A stretch of DNA of 64,000 nt from Deltaproteobacteria bacterium (GCA_017644045.1 JAEPMI010000002.1:453024-517023), one strand, 5' to 3'. Positions 33,000-43,908 are shown, counted from the first letter of the stretch. A program made the numbers and translations. The notes: a model not told the origin generated them from the sequence alone.

Positions 33000-34312
33000 G
33001 CGTTCACTGTCCAAGCGGTTGGTCCCGACGGACCATCGCTCACGTAGCCGGCGACCAGCCGCGTCGGAGTACCCGCGAGCCTTCCTTCGGCCGTTTGCTC
33101 CGCAGAGACCACCAGCTGGTCTGGTTGCACACGGTTCCCGCCGACATCGAGCCAGGTGAGCACGAGCCGCCCCAGCACGTGAGGTTGGCAGTCATCGTGC
33201 TCGGCCCAGAGAATCGCAGTCGAGCCGTCCGCCCCTGCCACCATCGAGTGCAGCTTGCCCGCAGCGAGGGTGACCGGGGGGCCGACCGGTCGACCGGTCG
33301 AGTCGGCTGACCCAGAATGGAGGCCTGCCGCATCCGACCAGGCGACGCGGTAGCTGGACCCCGTCCGCACCATCAGCGGTCCCTCTCCCCAGCCGCTCTC
33401 GGTGGGCCAGACCGACGCGGGACCCACCTCAGCCCCGGTGGCGTCCAACGGCACCAACTCGAAGGAGCTCGCCTGCCAGCGAGCGAGCAGGAACCCAGAC
33501 TCTGTGGCTACGAACGGACCTGGGTGGTCAGGCGAGCTGACGACCCGGACAGGCTCACTCGCAGAGTCAGTCTCATCGATCTGAACGAGATGAGCGCCAG
33601 GGACATGTTCGGGTGTTAGCTCGTTCGTGTGCGCGTAGAGGACTGCGTACCCACCAGCCACGGGAGCCAACCAGACCTTCAGAATGGGAAGCGCGGCCGC
33701 AACGACCCTTTGGGGAGCGAGGAGCCACTCCCCCGTGTTCAGGTCGAGCCGTGCAAAGAAGACATCCGACGCCCCGGAGAGACCGGCTCGCTCGTCCGCG
33801 AACGCCAGAACCAAGGAATCGTTCACCAGGAGCGCCGCATGATCGCCATTGTTTCCGACGCTCGAGGGCGTGACCTCGATGGGCTCGCCAAGCGGTTCGC
33901 CACGTGCGTCGGTCCGGTGGACCTCCAGGCTCAGGCGCCGCGTCTCGTGACACCCCTCCGAGCACCGGCGGGTGAGCAACGCCACGAAGCCGCCGGTCGA
34001 GGTTGGTCCAACCAGCGTCGTCAACCGACCACGCTCGGTCTCCGCGAACGCAGCGGGCTCGCCGGTCGCGCAGGGGCACTCCTCGGCCACCACCCCATCG
34101 CCGCACAGTGCCGCGGGAATACCGGCGTCAGCGTCGCAGCTGTGCCCCCCATCCAGGGCCCCCGAGTCGCTGCCTGGAAGGAGCATGTCCGAGCTGGTGG
34201 CGCCATCCGGCGCGCCCATGTCACGGCCCTCGTGAGGGTTGCCCCCCTCCGTGCCGATGCAACCGAACAGAAGGCCGAGCCAGAGAGCCGAAGTCGTCGA
34301 GAGCTTGGTCAT
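32987..34312 (-). CDS. Lipoprotein of unknown function in the cytochrome operon
   Basis: The product is 441 aa. The lipobox is LFGC. An Asp/Gly linker with DMGAPDG follows, and then a Cys cluster (CGDGVVAEECPC, RRCSEGCHE). The rest appears as repeated beta-strands of about 45-50 residues (for example FVALLTRR, LVLAFADER, GYAVLYAHT, FLLARWQ, YRVAWSD), suggesting a beta-propeller. It overlaps its upstream regulator by 4 bases and the cytochrome gene by 13, so it is part of the same operon. Function unknown. Confidence 0.7.
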   Translation of the reverse strand: MTKLSTTSALWLGLLFGCIGTEGGNPHEGRDMGAPDGATSSDMLLPGSDSGALDGGHSCDADAGIPAALCGDGVVAEECPCATGEPAAFAETERGRLTTLVGPTSTGGFVALLTRRCSEGCHETRRLSLEVHRTDARGEPLGEPIEVTPSSVGNNGDHAALLVNDSLVLAFADERAGLSGASDVFFARLDLNTGEWLLAPQRVVAAALPILKVWLAPVAGGYAVLYAHTNELTPEHVPGAHLVQIDETDSASEPVRVVSSPDHPGPFVATESGFLLARWQASSFELVPLDATGAEVGPASVWPTESGWGEGPLMVRTGSSYRVAWSDAAGLHSGSADSTGRPVGPPVTLAAGKLHSMVAGADGSTAILWAEHDDCQPHVLGRLVLTWLDVGGNRVQPDQLVVSAEQTAEGRLAGTPTRLVAGYVSDGPSGPTAWTVNACGD

Positions 34313-35229
34313 GAGTCATCGTCGGGCGCGTCGTCCTCGACGGCCTCGGAGAGGGGGAAGAGCTGGAAGTTCACCTGCACCACTCGGTTGCGGCGGCCAG
34401 CGAGGCTCGCTTCGTCCAGGAGCAGCTCGCGGCGGAACGCCTGGAGCCGACGCTTGAGCTCGGCCAGCCCCTCGTCGTCGATGCAGAGCGTCAGTGAGCC
34501 GAGGTCCCGTTCCGCGCTCGGGAAGGTGTCGATGGCGTCGGATGCGCGAGCCATCATGGCTCGGTGGAAGCGCGCGAGCTGAAGGCTGCCCGTCTCCAGG
34601 CCGCTCGAGACCGACTCCTCGGTCAGGCGCAGACGGCCTTCGTCGTCCCGCTGGAGCTGGCCCAGCGCCACGAGTGTCTCCAGCGCTCGTCGCGCTTCGC
34701 CGACCTTGATCCGCGGACGGAGCTGCTTCGCGATCCAAGCCGGATCCTCGACGAAGGACTCGGTCGCGGCGAGCTCTCGAATCGCCGGCAGGTACCAGTG
34801 CGCGAAGTACTCGTCGCGCCGGAGGTCGAGCTCGTGAATCCGTCGCCACTCCGCGAACGACTTGATCTGCTCGTACGCGGCACGCTTCGCGTTCGAGTTG
34901 TCCGCTTGATTGAACTGCACCAGGCAGCCGAAGAACTGAGCGGCGTCACCCTCGAGCCGGCACGCGTGTGCCACACGTTCGGCGGTTGGAGCGGCGAGGG
35001 TCTTCCTGCCGTCCATCACGGTGAGCAAGAAGCTCGGCGAACGGATTCCGGCACGTTTGGCCAGACCCCGATGGGAGAGCCCACGGCTTTGACCATAGGC
35101 GAAGTAGTCGCGCAGAAACGCGCGATAATCGAGGTAGGTGAAGACGTCTGGGCGCACCAACTCCACGGCCCCACCTTGCGCTAGCCAGCGGTCGTCGGCC
35201 ACTCCAGCAATGAGAAACCGTTCACCCAC
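34309..35229 (-). CDS. TIGR02147/DUF4423-type regulator
   Basis: The product is 306 aa from GTG 35229. Internal GTG codons before VFTYLDYRAFL may be the true start. The family signature is clear: FTYLDYRAFLRDYF, LAKRAGIRSPSFLLTVMDG (a helix-turn-helix-like segment), and KTLAAPTAERVAHAC. These proteins occur mainly in Fibrobacter and myxobacteria, usually as first genes of lipoprotein or surface-protein operons. It overlaps the next gene by 4 bases (ATGA). It probably regulates the cytochrome/dehydrogenase operon that it heads. Confidence 0.85.
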   Translation of the reverse strand: MGERFLIAGVADDRWLAQGGAVELVRPDVFTYLDYRAFLRDYFAYGQSRGLSHRGLAKRAGIRSPSFLLTVMDGRKTLAAPTAERVAHACRLEGDAAQFFGCLVQFNQADNSNAKRAAYEQIKSFAEWRRIHELDLRRDEYFAHWYLPAIRELAATESFVEDPAWIAKQLRPRIKVGEARRALETLVALGQLQRDDEGRLRLTEESVSSGLETGSLQLARFHRAMMARASDAIDTFPSAERDLGSLTLCIDDEGLAELKRRLQAFRRELLLDEASLAGRRNRVVQVNFQLFPLSEAVEDDAPDDDS

Positions 35230-35315
35230 AGGTGTACGCTTTGGAGCAAAAACCTCGGCAAAACAGCAATAAGCCGCGCCGCGCGAGGCGCTCGGCCGAG
35301 CACACCCCCGCCCGA

Positions 35316-36764
35316 CTACCAGTCGCGGTGTTCGTCGATCAGGGCTTCCGGGTCGGCGATGCCGGCGGCGCGGCCGTAGAGCCAGAGCGCGTCGAAGATG
35401 TCTTCGCGTTCGATGGTCATGATGAAGTCGTCGATGGCGTTGAAGGCCTCGACCGCGGTCTGGATGACGGCTTCGGCGTCGTCGCCCTTCGCGAGCGACC
35501 GATGCAGCGCCTTCAGGATCTGCCGGCTCTTCTTCAGATCCTTCGCGTCGACGTGACCCTTCCAGCTCTCGAAGAAGGTACGTGCGGCCAGCTCGTCGAG
35601 GGTCGGCGGCGGGGGCTCGGGCGGGGTCCCGGCGAGCGGCCAGTCGTCGATGGACGCGTATCGGTCCGCGTTCATCAGCGGCTCCCAGCCGGCGAGCAGC
35701 ACGGCGTCGCCGGTGCGCTCGATGCGGTTCAGGGCGTCACCGGCGTTGCCCAGGTAGACGAGCGCGTCCGGTCGCGGCGCCTCGACGCGGACCCAGTGAG
35801 GGGCCACGCCCGCGAGCAACTTGGGGAGCCGCGCCTCCTTCGGGATGGAGCTCAGCCGCGCGGGGACGTGGAGGCCGAGCGCTCTGCCGTTGTCGGAACG
35901 GAAGTGCGCGAAGAGGTCGAAGCCACCGCCGCTCAACGGGACGGCGAAGGTCGCGCCGTAGCGGCGGTTGCGGAGGTCGATGGCGTAGGCCTCGTCGTTC
36001 TCGAGGCGCCAGTGGTGGGCGACGGAGCCGCGCACGAACTCCCACATGCCCCAGCCCTTCCCGTCGACCAGGGCGAGCTCTTCGGGGGTCGGCGGCAGGT
36101 TCCCGAGCGGCACGAAGCTCTTCGGGAGGGCGTCGGTGGTGCCGATCTCTCCGAAGCGCGGGTGCTCCGAACGCGCGGCGATCGCGGACTCCACCTCGGC
36201 GAGTGACGGCTTCTTCTCCCAGCGAGCGGGCACGCCGAACACGATCCGGCGGACCGAGTATCGGTCGGCGCCGATCGAACCGGTGGCGCGGATGACGCGA
36301 CCGGCGCCCCAGCCGCCGACGTCCTCGCGCAGCTCGAAGGCGTAGGTGTCGCCGACCTGCGGCAGGTCGGCGATCGACGCCCGGTACTTCGCGTCCTCGC
36401 GCCAGCGGTACTCCCGGTAGAGGGTCGCGGCGATCGCCTTCCAGTCGGTCTGCTGGCTGACGAAGTCGAAGTCCAGCCACTCGGGGAGCACTTCGCAGGA
36501 GCCGACCGCGACCATGGTCGGCTTCGACGACTCGATCAGGCGAGCGGCGAAGGGCAGGTCGTCGTACCAGCGGTGACTCAGATGCATGAGCTGCGCTTCG
36601 GCCGCGACCTCCTCGCTCGGCGGCTCTCTGCCGAACCACTCGAGCCCGACGACGCGACAGAGCTCGCCGCGTTTGGCCGCGCCGACGACCCAGATGAGGC
36701 CGTAGCGGCGGTTGCGCATCTTGACGGCGATGAGCTCGCCAGTGCGGAAGGTCGGCTCGGGCAT
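35316..36764 (-). CDS. Protein of unknown function with repeated beta-barrel-like modules
   Basis: The product is 482 aa. The ATG at 36764 lies 7 nt after TATCGT, consistent with other starts in this window. Two segments share NRRYG (RNRRYGLIWVVG near residue 17 and RNRRYGATFAVPL near residue 245), and QVGDTYAFELRED resembles an Imm26-like opening strand. The C-terminal 110 residues are helical (RQILKALHRSLAKGDDAEAV). No signal or membrane segments are seen. I do not recognise a specific family. It lies downstream of a large palindrome. Confidence 0.6.
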   Translation of the reverse strand: MPEPTFRTGELIAVKMRNRRYGLIWVVGAAKRGELCRVVGLEWFGREPPSEEVAAEAQLMHLSHRWYDDLPFAARLIESSKPTMVAVGSCEVLPEWLDFDFVSQQTDWKAIAATLYREYRWREDAKYRASIADLPQVGDTYAFELREDVGGWGAGRVIRATGSIGADRYSVRRIVFGVPARWEKKPSLAEVESAIAARSEHPRFGEIGTTDALPKSFVPLGNLPPTPEELALVDGKGWGMWEFVRGSVAHHWRLENDEAYAIDLRNRRYGATFAVPLSGGGFDLFAHFRSDNGRALGLHVPARLSSIPKEARLPKLLAGVAPHWVRVEAPRPDALVYLGNAGDALNRIERTGDAVLLAGWEPLMNADRYASIDDWPLAGTPPEPPPPTLDELAARTFFESWKGHVDAKDLKKSRQILKALHRSLAKGDDAEAVIQTAVEAFNAIDDFIMTIEREDIFDALWLYGRAAGIADPEALIDEHRDW

Positions 36765-36771
36765 CCCGCGA

Positions 36772-36777
36772 ACGATA
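36772..36777 (-). promoter_or_regulatory. -10 box (TATCGT), leaderless candidate
   Basis: TATCGT lies 7 nt before ATG 36764 on the minus strand. Confidence 0.4.
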
Positions 36778-36820
36778 CCCGGATTCGGCTCGGATGCTCG
36801 GGGCGCATTCGTACACCTCG

Positions 36821-36896
36821 GGGACGCTCTTGAGTTCTTTCCGAGTTCACAGGAGCCCCGTCCTCTGTGAACTCGGAAAGAACTCAAGAGCGTCCC
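36821..36896. repeat. Perfect 32-bp inverted repeat with 12-nt loop
   Basis: Arms 36821-36852 and 36865-36896 are exactly complementary (the left arm begins GGGACGCTCTTGAGTTC; the loop is 36853-36864). The arms are AT-richer than the flanks, and there is no T-run after either arm. This looks like a REP/REPIN-type mobile palindrome more than a terminator, although it sits between two minus-strand genes and could stop transcription. Confidence 0.9.
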
Positions 36897-36937
36897 TCGG
36901 GTAGAGAAGTTCAGCGGAGTGGTACTGGCTCAGCGCC

Positions 36938-37306
36938 TCACGATCCGTAGGCCTTGCCGGGTGTGCCGCCGAGGGCGAGGAAAGTCACCGCCTGGTCTCG
37001 CGTGACGAGCTTCCGCTTCACCTCGGGGGGCACGCGCGCCAGATCGCCCGCGTTCAACACGCGCTCCTCGCCGTTCGCTTGCAGCACGGCCGAGCCCTTC
37101 AGGATCACGTAGACCTCCTCTTGGCCGTCTTCGACGTGATCGTGCTCCGGGTAGTCCTCGCAGCCCGCGTCGAGCTCGAGCACGTTCATGCCCCAGGCCG
37201 AGACGCCGAGCGCCTCTCGGACGTGTCGGAACCGGATCCCCGCGATCGCGTGGGGCCCCGTGTAGGCTTCGCATTCTTCGATCGACTTCACTCGAATCTC
37301 GCTCAT
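36938..37306 (-). CDS. Cupin-domain protein
   Basis: The product is 122 aa and a single cupin domain. Motif 1 is PEHDHVEDGQEEVYVILKG (metal-binding H, H, E) and motif 2 is LNAGDLARVPPEVKRKL. The second His of motif 2 is replaced (PPEVKR), so metal binding may be weakened. The start is supported by GGAGAGACG. It is divergent from an AraC regulator with only 38 bases between starts, so the two are probably co-regulated. Ligand unknown. Confidence 0.82.
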   Translation of the reverse strand: MSEIRVKSIEECEAYTGPHAIAGIRFRHVREALGVSAWGMNVLELDAGCEDYPEHDHVEDGQEEVYVILKGSAVLQANGEERVLNAGDLARVPPEVKRKLVTRDQAVTFLALGGTPGKAYGS

Positions 37307-37344
37307 CGTCTCTCCTCGATGATGGGTGATGGACCCATGGAGCC

Positions 37345-38199
37345 ATGGCGACGCCCGACGAGCTTGTAGAAACGCGACCGACCGGACATGGGCGAGCCCG
37401 AGGGCTGGTCTCCGACCGCACCAGCGGTCACCGGGTCGATGCGCGTACGTTCGCGGTCCCGGACGATCTGGCCGACGTGTGCGCCTCGTTCTGGATGGGC
37501 GAGTGGGACCTGCGCGGGCAGCCCCCCCACGAGACCGAGCTGCTCGGCGACCCCTGCGTACACATCGTCTTCGAGGACGGCGGACCACATGCCGGGAGCC
37601 GGGTGGTCGGGGTCTGGACGAAGCTCTGGCGCCGCACGCTCGAGGACCGCGGCCGGGTTCATGGCGTGAAGCTGAAGCCGGGCGCGGTTCGCGCGTTCGT
37701 CGGCCGACCCGCCGTCGAGCTCGCTAACCGCATCACGCCCTTGACGGAGCTCTTCGATTGCTCGGAGGTGGAGGGCGCGGTGCTCGGCGCCGCCTCGCGT
37801 GAGGCCGCCTTCGCGACCTTCGCGAACTGGCTACGCGAGCGGCGCCGGCCCGACGAGAGCGGAGACGTGTCCCTGGCCGTCGCGCTCGTCGAACGCATCA
37901 CCAGCGACGGCGAGCTCACCACGGTGGAGGCCTTCTCCGACGTCGCGGGCATGAGCGTGCGTGCGCTGCAGCGACTCTTCCGCGAGCACGTCGGTGCCTC
38001 GCCCAAGTGGACCATCCGCCGCCATCGGCTCCAAGAGGTGGCCGTGCGTCTCGAGCGCGGCGAGGCGCTCACCCTCGCGGGGCTCGCGGCGGACCTCGGG
38101 TACACGGACCACGCCCACCTCACACGCGACTTCAAGGCAGCGACGGGGCGCTCGCCGTCCGCGTTCGCGTCGTCGGTCCGCGATGGGAAGCGCAGCTGA
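37345..38199 (+). CDS. AraC-family regulator with DUF6597-like N-terminus
   Basis: The product is 284 aa. The N-terminal part (VPDDLADVCASFW, PHETELLGDPCVHIVFED, GVKLKPGAVRAF) resembles the DUF6597-type sensor. The C-terminal HTH pair is SDVAGMSVRALQRLFREHVG and LAADLGYTDHAHLTRDFKAA, with the tail GRSPSAF. It likely controls the divergent cupin gene or itself. The start at 37345 has GGAGCC just upstream. Confidence 0.9.
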   Translation: MATPDELVETRPTGHGRARGLVSDRTSGHRVDARTFAVPDDLADVCASFWMGEWDLRGQPPHETELLGDPCVHIVFEDGGPHAGSRVVGVWTKLWRRTLEDRGRVHGVKLKPGAVRAFVGRPAVELANRITPLTELFDCSEVEGAVLGAASREAAFATFANWLRERRRPDESGDVSLAVALVERITSDGELTTVEAFSDVAGMSVRALQRLFREHVGASPKWTIRRHRLQEVAVRLERGEALTLAGLAADLGYTDHAHLTRDFKAATGRSPSAFASSVRDGKRS

Positions 38200-38203
38200 T
38201 GCT

Positions 38204-38785
38204 TCACTCCTCTGCGCCATCGAGGATGGGGTGGCCATCGTGGTCGAGGCCTACGACCTCGATGGTCTCCGCCACCGTTCGATTCAGCATCAACACGGTG
38301 GCGACGACGACGCCACACAGCACCGAGGCGTAGGTGGTGACGCCGTAGTAGACGACGGTGAGGAGATCGTGCGGGATCTGCTCCGCGTTCTCGAGCGGTA
38401 TGCCGATGAGCAGGAGCAGGAGCGCCGAGAGCACGAAGACCACGGTCGCCATTCGCGCGATGAAGCGCAGCCGGCGGTAGTGGAACTCGTTGAAGCGGCG
38501 GTCGCTCTTCGCGGAGAGTCCGAGCGCCGCGAGCATCAGAGCCACGATCGTGCCGGACGCCGTGCACATCGCGCTGCAGAAGTAGCGCAGCGTATCGATG
38601 AAGGGCTGGAGGAGTCTCGGCACCTCGCTGGCGGATACGTGGCCCACCGCGAGGGTGAACGTGAGCGCGAGCGCCATGGTCAGCACGCCTCCGGCGGCGG
38701 TCCGCCGGAGGTCGAGGACCCGCCGATGCTCCTGCTCCTCCTTGGAAGGCTGCCGCCCCTCGGAGCGATGCGCCTCGCTGCTCAC
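38204..38785 (-). CDS. Four-helix membrane protein of unknown function
   Basis: The product is 193 aa from GTG 38785, which lies two bases after the mscS stop. The N-terminal 30 residues are charged (SSEAHRSEGRQPSKEEQEH), and four hydrophobic helices follow. An Arg-rich loop (SDRRFNEFHYRRLRFIAR) separates helices 2 and 3. No named family is recognised. Close linkage with mscS suggests an operon. Confidence 0.65.
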   Translation of the reverse strand: MSSEAHRSEGRQPSKEEQEHRRVLDLRRTAAGGVLTMALALTFTLAVGHVSASEVPRLLQPFIDTLRYFCSAMCTASGTIVALMLAALGLSAKSDRRFNEFHYRRLRFIARMATVVFVLSALLLLLIGIPLENAEQIPHDLLTVVYYGVTTYASVLCGVVVATVLMLNRTVAETIEVVGLDHDGHPILDGAEE

Positions 38786-38787
38786 CG

Positions 38788-39687
38788 CTACGCGGCCTTC
38801 CCCATGCGCTCGAGTGCCGGGTCGAGGGCGTCGGAGATCTCCTTGCCGCCGACGATGCCGAAGTCGAGGGTGCGAATGGGGAAGGGAATCGTGAGCTCGT
38901 GAGCGTCGAAGGACGCCTTGATGTTCTTCACGATCTGCGAACGACAGAGCAGGAAGCTCTGCTCGGGCGCGCGGATCCACACCCGCGCGGACATGTCGAT
39001 GCTGCTGGCGCCGAAGCCGGTGAACCAGACGTCGAGCTCCTTGGACTCGTCGCGTTCGGTCACCTTCTCGAGCGCCTCGCGGACGGCCTGCTCGGCGAGC
39101 TCGAGGTCGTCGCCGTAGCTGACACCCACCGCGACCTCGATGCGCCATTCGCCGCCGGCGTCGTAGTTCACGATTTGACTGCCGAGCACGTCCTTGTTGG
39201 GGATCGTCACGACCTGTCCCTGGAACGTGCGCCCGACCGTCGCGCGGAGGTCGAGGCGCAGGACCGTACCGCTGAAGTCACCGATCTCGACCATGTCTCC
39301 GTCCTTGAAGGGCTGGCGAACGGCCAAGATGATGCCGGCCATGAAGTTCGCGGCGATGTCCTGGAAGGCGAAACCGAGCGCGATACCGATGACACCGACA
39401 CCGGCGAGCAGCGAAGTGACGGTGCCGTCGAGGTTCATCACGCCGAGCGCGACGAAGACACCGGCGCCGATGATCCCCAACCGAAGGGCCGCGAGCGCCA
39501 GACCATGCAGCTCGCGGTGGCTGGATGCTCGACGGAGCGCGGGCTGCGCGGCTCGCCTCGCGAGCTTCGAGAGAAGCACGAAGCCCAGCAACACGATCAG
39601 CGCCACCGCGATGTTGGGAAGCAGCTCGAGCGCGGCCTCTCCCCATCCGTAGAGCTTGTCGATCACGTTCTGCCAGGGGTCTCTCAT
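38788..39687 (-). CDS. MscS-type mechanosensitive channel
   Basis: The product is 299 aa, near the size of E. coli MscS. Three N-terminal helices end in the pore helix (VGVIGIALGFAFQDIAANFM). The MscS beta-domain (QPFKDGDMVEIGDFSGTV, VTIPNKDVLGSQIVNY) and the C-terminal alpha/beta domain follow. It releases osmolytes on hypo-osmotic shock. The ATG at 39687 has an AAAGG site seven bases upstream; the longer frame to 39807 is not needed. Confidence 0.93.
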   Translation of the reverse strand: MRDPWQNVIDKLYGWGEAALELLPNIAVALIVLLGFVLLSKLARRAAQPALRRASSHRELHGLALAALRLGIIGAGVFVALGVMNLDGTVTSLLAGVGVIGIALGFAFQDIAANFMAGIILAVRQPFKDGDMVEIGDFSGTVLRLDLRATVGRTFQGQVVTIPNKDVLGSQIVNYDAGGEWRIEVAVGVSYGDDLELAEQAVREALEKVTERDESKELDVWFTGFGASSIDMSARVWIRAPEQSFLLCRSQIVKNIKASFDAHELTIPFPIRTLDFGIVGGKEISDALDPALERMGKAA

Positions 39688-39816
39688 TCGTCGCCTTTCC
39701 GATTCGGGTTCGCACGCCCCCGCTTGCAGCGAGCGTTCCAACCCGTCACCGCCAGTGGATCGGCCCCTCGATCGTGGCGGAGCGTCACGCTCGTCGCGCC
39801 CTGCCACTCACGGAAG

Positions 39817-39822
39817 TAGAGT
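39817..39822 (+). promoter_or_regulatory. -10 box (TAGAGT), leaderless candidate
   Basis: TAGAGT lies 7 nt before ATG 39830. Confidence 0.4.
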
Positions 39823-39829
39823 GGCGAGC

Positions 39830-40228
39830 ATGAGCGTCTTCGATCTCGCGACCCAGCCCCTCCACCTCGGCCTCGGCGCGACCGCCGTCGTCCAACCCGA
39901 GTTCACCGGCGACATGTCCTGGTACGAGGGCTACGGCGAACGGAACGGCGCGGACGGAGCCGAAGGACGGCTGGTGACCATTCACACCTTCGACGAGCCG
40001 TGGACCACGTGGGAGGTCCACCCGAAGGGCGCCGAGGTGGTCGTGTGCCTGGCCGGCCGGCTGACGCTCCATCAGGAGATCGACGGCGAGGTGAAGACGG
40101 TGGTCCTCGAGCCGCACCAGGGAGTCATCAACGAACCCGGCGTGTGGCACACGGCGGACGTGGACGGGCCGACCACCGCGCTCTTCATCACCGCGGGTCT
40201 CGGCACCGACCATCGCCCGCGGGACTGA
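39830..40228 (+). CDS. Cupin-domain protein
   Basis: The product is 132 aa. It has a cupin-type core: WTTWEVHPKGAEVVVCLAG, followed by LEPHQGVINEPGVWHTADV, where EP and WH resemble the second cupin motif. The first motif lacks the usual HxH (only one H, VHPKG), so metal binding is uncertain. The start at 39830 is preceded by TAGAGT. The longer frame to 39656 is a shadow of mscS. Function unknown; perhaps a small-molecule sensor or isomerase. Confidence 0.75.
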   Translation: MSVFDLATQPLHLGLGATAVVQPEFTGDMSWYEGYGERNGADGAEGRLVTIHTFDEPWTTWEVHPKGAEVVVCLAGRLTLHQEIDGEVKTVVLEPHQGVINEPGVWHTADVDGPTTALFITAGLGTDHRPRD

Positions 40229-40251
40229 GCGTCAGCCTCGAGGCACTCGAA

Positions 40252-41109
40252 TCAGCTCGCGTCGAAGCAGATTTCGACCTTGTTGACCACGAGCGTGTTC
40301 GAGGGCCCACCGGCCTCGAGGCGCAGCAGGACTCCGCCGTTGCCCGGGGAGAAGGCGGCCGTCGCGTTCGCGCCGTACCACGCGTAGGGAGCGCCGTTGG
40401 ACACGCCGGCGTAGGGCGAGGCTCCGGACCCATCGAAGGTCATCCAGGTGAAGCTGCCACTGGTCGTGGTGTTGTAGCTCCGGCCGTAGAGGGCGATGGT
40501 CACGTTCCGGATCGAGCTCAAACCGATGGTGCTCAGCTCGATGTCGAAGAAGACCGTGCCGCCGAGCTCGACGCCGCCTTCGGCGAGGAAAGGGTCCTGC
40601 CAGGTGGGCGTGTAGCTACCGATGGGACCGCGCGAGTAGGCGCCGGCGCGCCAGCGGCTGGTGTCGGGGAGGTTGTTCGCCTCGTAGCTGATCCACGCGG
40701 TGGAACCGGAGCTCGAACCGTTCCAGCGGAAGCGCGCCACGTGGGTGCCGGTGGCGCCAGAGACACAGCCGCCACTCGGCGGACCGAGGTCGGGTGGACC
40801 GAGATCCGGCGGGCCCATGTCGGGCGGGCCCATGTCGGGCGGGCCCATGTCGGGCGAGCCGGCGTCGCTCGTGCCCGCACCGCCGTCGGTCCCCGGCCCT
40901 CCGTCGACACCCACGCCTCCACCATCGAGGCCCCCGCCGTCGACCGACGCTCCCCCGAGGTCGCGACCATCCAGGCCGCCGTCGATCCCGGACGCGTCGA
41001 AGCCCACGCCGCCGCCGTCCATCGTTCCCAGGCGGTCGCCGGGCCGACGTGCGTCGTCACCGCAGCCGACGGCCGCGACGAGGAGAGCGAGTGTGAGGAT
41101 CCGAGTCAC
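40252..41109 (-). CDS. Lipoprotein with DMGPP linker and C-terminal beta-sandwich
   Basis: The product is 285 aa from the second of two adjacent GTG codons, which is 6 nt after TATGAC. The lipobox is AVGC. A Gly/Asp/Pro linker of about 95 residues ends in tandem DMGPP/DLGPP units. The mature domain (about 180 residues) is Ser/Thr/Tyr-rich and beta-structured, ending VNKVEICFDAS, like a carbohydrate- or surface-binding module. No named family is recognised. Confidence 0.7.
   Translation of the reverse strand: MTRILTLALLVAAVGCGDDARRPGDRLGTMDGGGVGFDASGIDGGLDGRDLGGASVDGGGLDGGGVGVDGGPGTDGGAGTSDAGSPDMGPPDMGPPDMGPPDLGPPDLGPPSGGCVSGATGTHVARFRWNGSSSGSTAWISYEANNLPDTSRWRAGAYSRGPIGSYTPTWQDPFLAEGGVELGGTVFFDIELSTIGLSSIRNVTIALYGRSYNTTTSGSFTWMTFDGSGASPYAGVSNGAPYAWYGANATAAFSPGNGGVLLRLEAGGPSNTLVVNKVEICFDAS
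40781..40855. repeat. 15-bp tandem repeats encoding the DxGPP linker
   Basis: Five 15-bp units, the last three identical (gggcccatgtcgggc on the plus strand), encode D-M/L-G-P-P on the minus strand. They are prone to slippage, so the linker length may vary. Confidence 0.85.
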
Positions 41110-41148
41110 CACCGCGTCATACGCGCGGCGGCCCCAGATCTCCCGTCC

Positions 41149-41781
41149 TCAGAAGGTCGCAGGCGCGGTCCCCTGGGCCTGCCGCGCTCGGATGCGCGCG
41201 TCGAGCATGCGCACGACCATGAGGGCCGAGATGGTGAGGGCCAGCTCCGCGAGCCCCAGCACGAGGGCCATCGGGCTCATGGCGTTACCGTTCGCCACGA
41301 CACTGGCTCCCAGAAAGAGAGGACAAGCGAACCCCACGATCCAGAGCGCCCACCACGCGACGAGCAAGGGTGAGTGACCTTGCTCGTCGCCGGGGCCAGC
41401 CTTCCGCCAGATCTCCGTCGCGATCTGGTACGGGCGAAACAGGTTCAGCACCGGCACCAAGAACGTCCAGACCGAGTGGTCCGGTGAGTGGACCGTTCCC
41501 ACGGCGAGATTGACGGTCAGGTAGGCGCGGTAGAACCACACCAGAAACACGATCGCGGTGAGGACGTAGAGGCCCAGGGTGACGTAGGTGCCGAGCATCA
41601 CGGCGAGCTCGCTCGAGAAGAACATCGGCGCTAGAAGACGCCCTCCGAACAGAACGAGATGCCAGAGCAGCCCCACCCCGAGCAGCCCCATGGTCAGCTT
41701 CGCCGGGACCGCACCCCGGTAACCTTGCCAGCCCGTCGCGCTCCGCTCCTCGTGGCTGCGGAAGAAATAGTCGCCGTGCAT
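41149..41781 (-). CDS. DUF4328-type membrane protein
   Basis: The product is 210 aa with five or six predicted helices. DUF4328 landmarks are [43 protein letters not shown] and [16 protein letters not shown]. These are uncharacterised membrane proteins common in Actinobacteria and myxobacteria. The ATG lies 19 nt after the prkA stop, so it may be the second gene of the prkA unit. Confidence 0.85.
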   Translation of the reverse strand: MHGDYFFRSHEERSATGWQGYRGAVPAKLTMGLLGVGLLWHLVLFGGRLLAPMFFSSELAVMLGTYVTLGLYVLTAIVFLVWFYRAYLTVNLAVGTVHSPDHSVWTFLVPVLNLFRPYQIATEIWRKAGPGDEQGHSPLLVAWWALWIVGFACPLFLGASVVANGNAMSPMALVLGLAELALTISALMVVRMLDARIRARQAQGTAPATF

Positions 41782-41800
41782 GGCTTCCGCCGCGCGGCGG

Positions 41801-43849
<2,049 letters not shown>

Positions 43850-43855
43850 GGAGGC

Positions 43856-43864
43856 AGGGTATCA
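43856..43864 (-). promoter_or_regulatory. Extended -10 box (TGATACCCT) of prkA
   Basis: TGATACCCT lies 6 nt before ATG 43849. It shares TGATA with the DUF444 and spoVR boxes. Confidence 0.5.
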
Positions 43865-43908
43865 GTGACCGATCGCCGTTGGCCACCCTGCCCGAACCCG
43901 AGCGCTGC

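Noticed and set aside
36821-36896. Simple rho-independent terminator
   Set aside because: Arms of 32 bp without a following T-run are unlike ordinary terminators; a mobile palindrome is preferred, though termination cannot be excluded.
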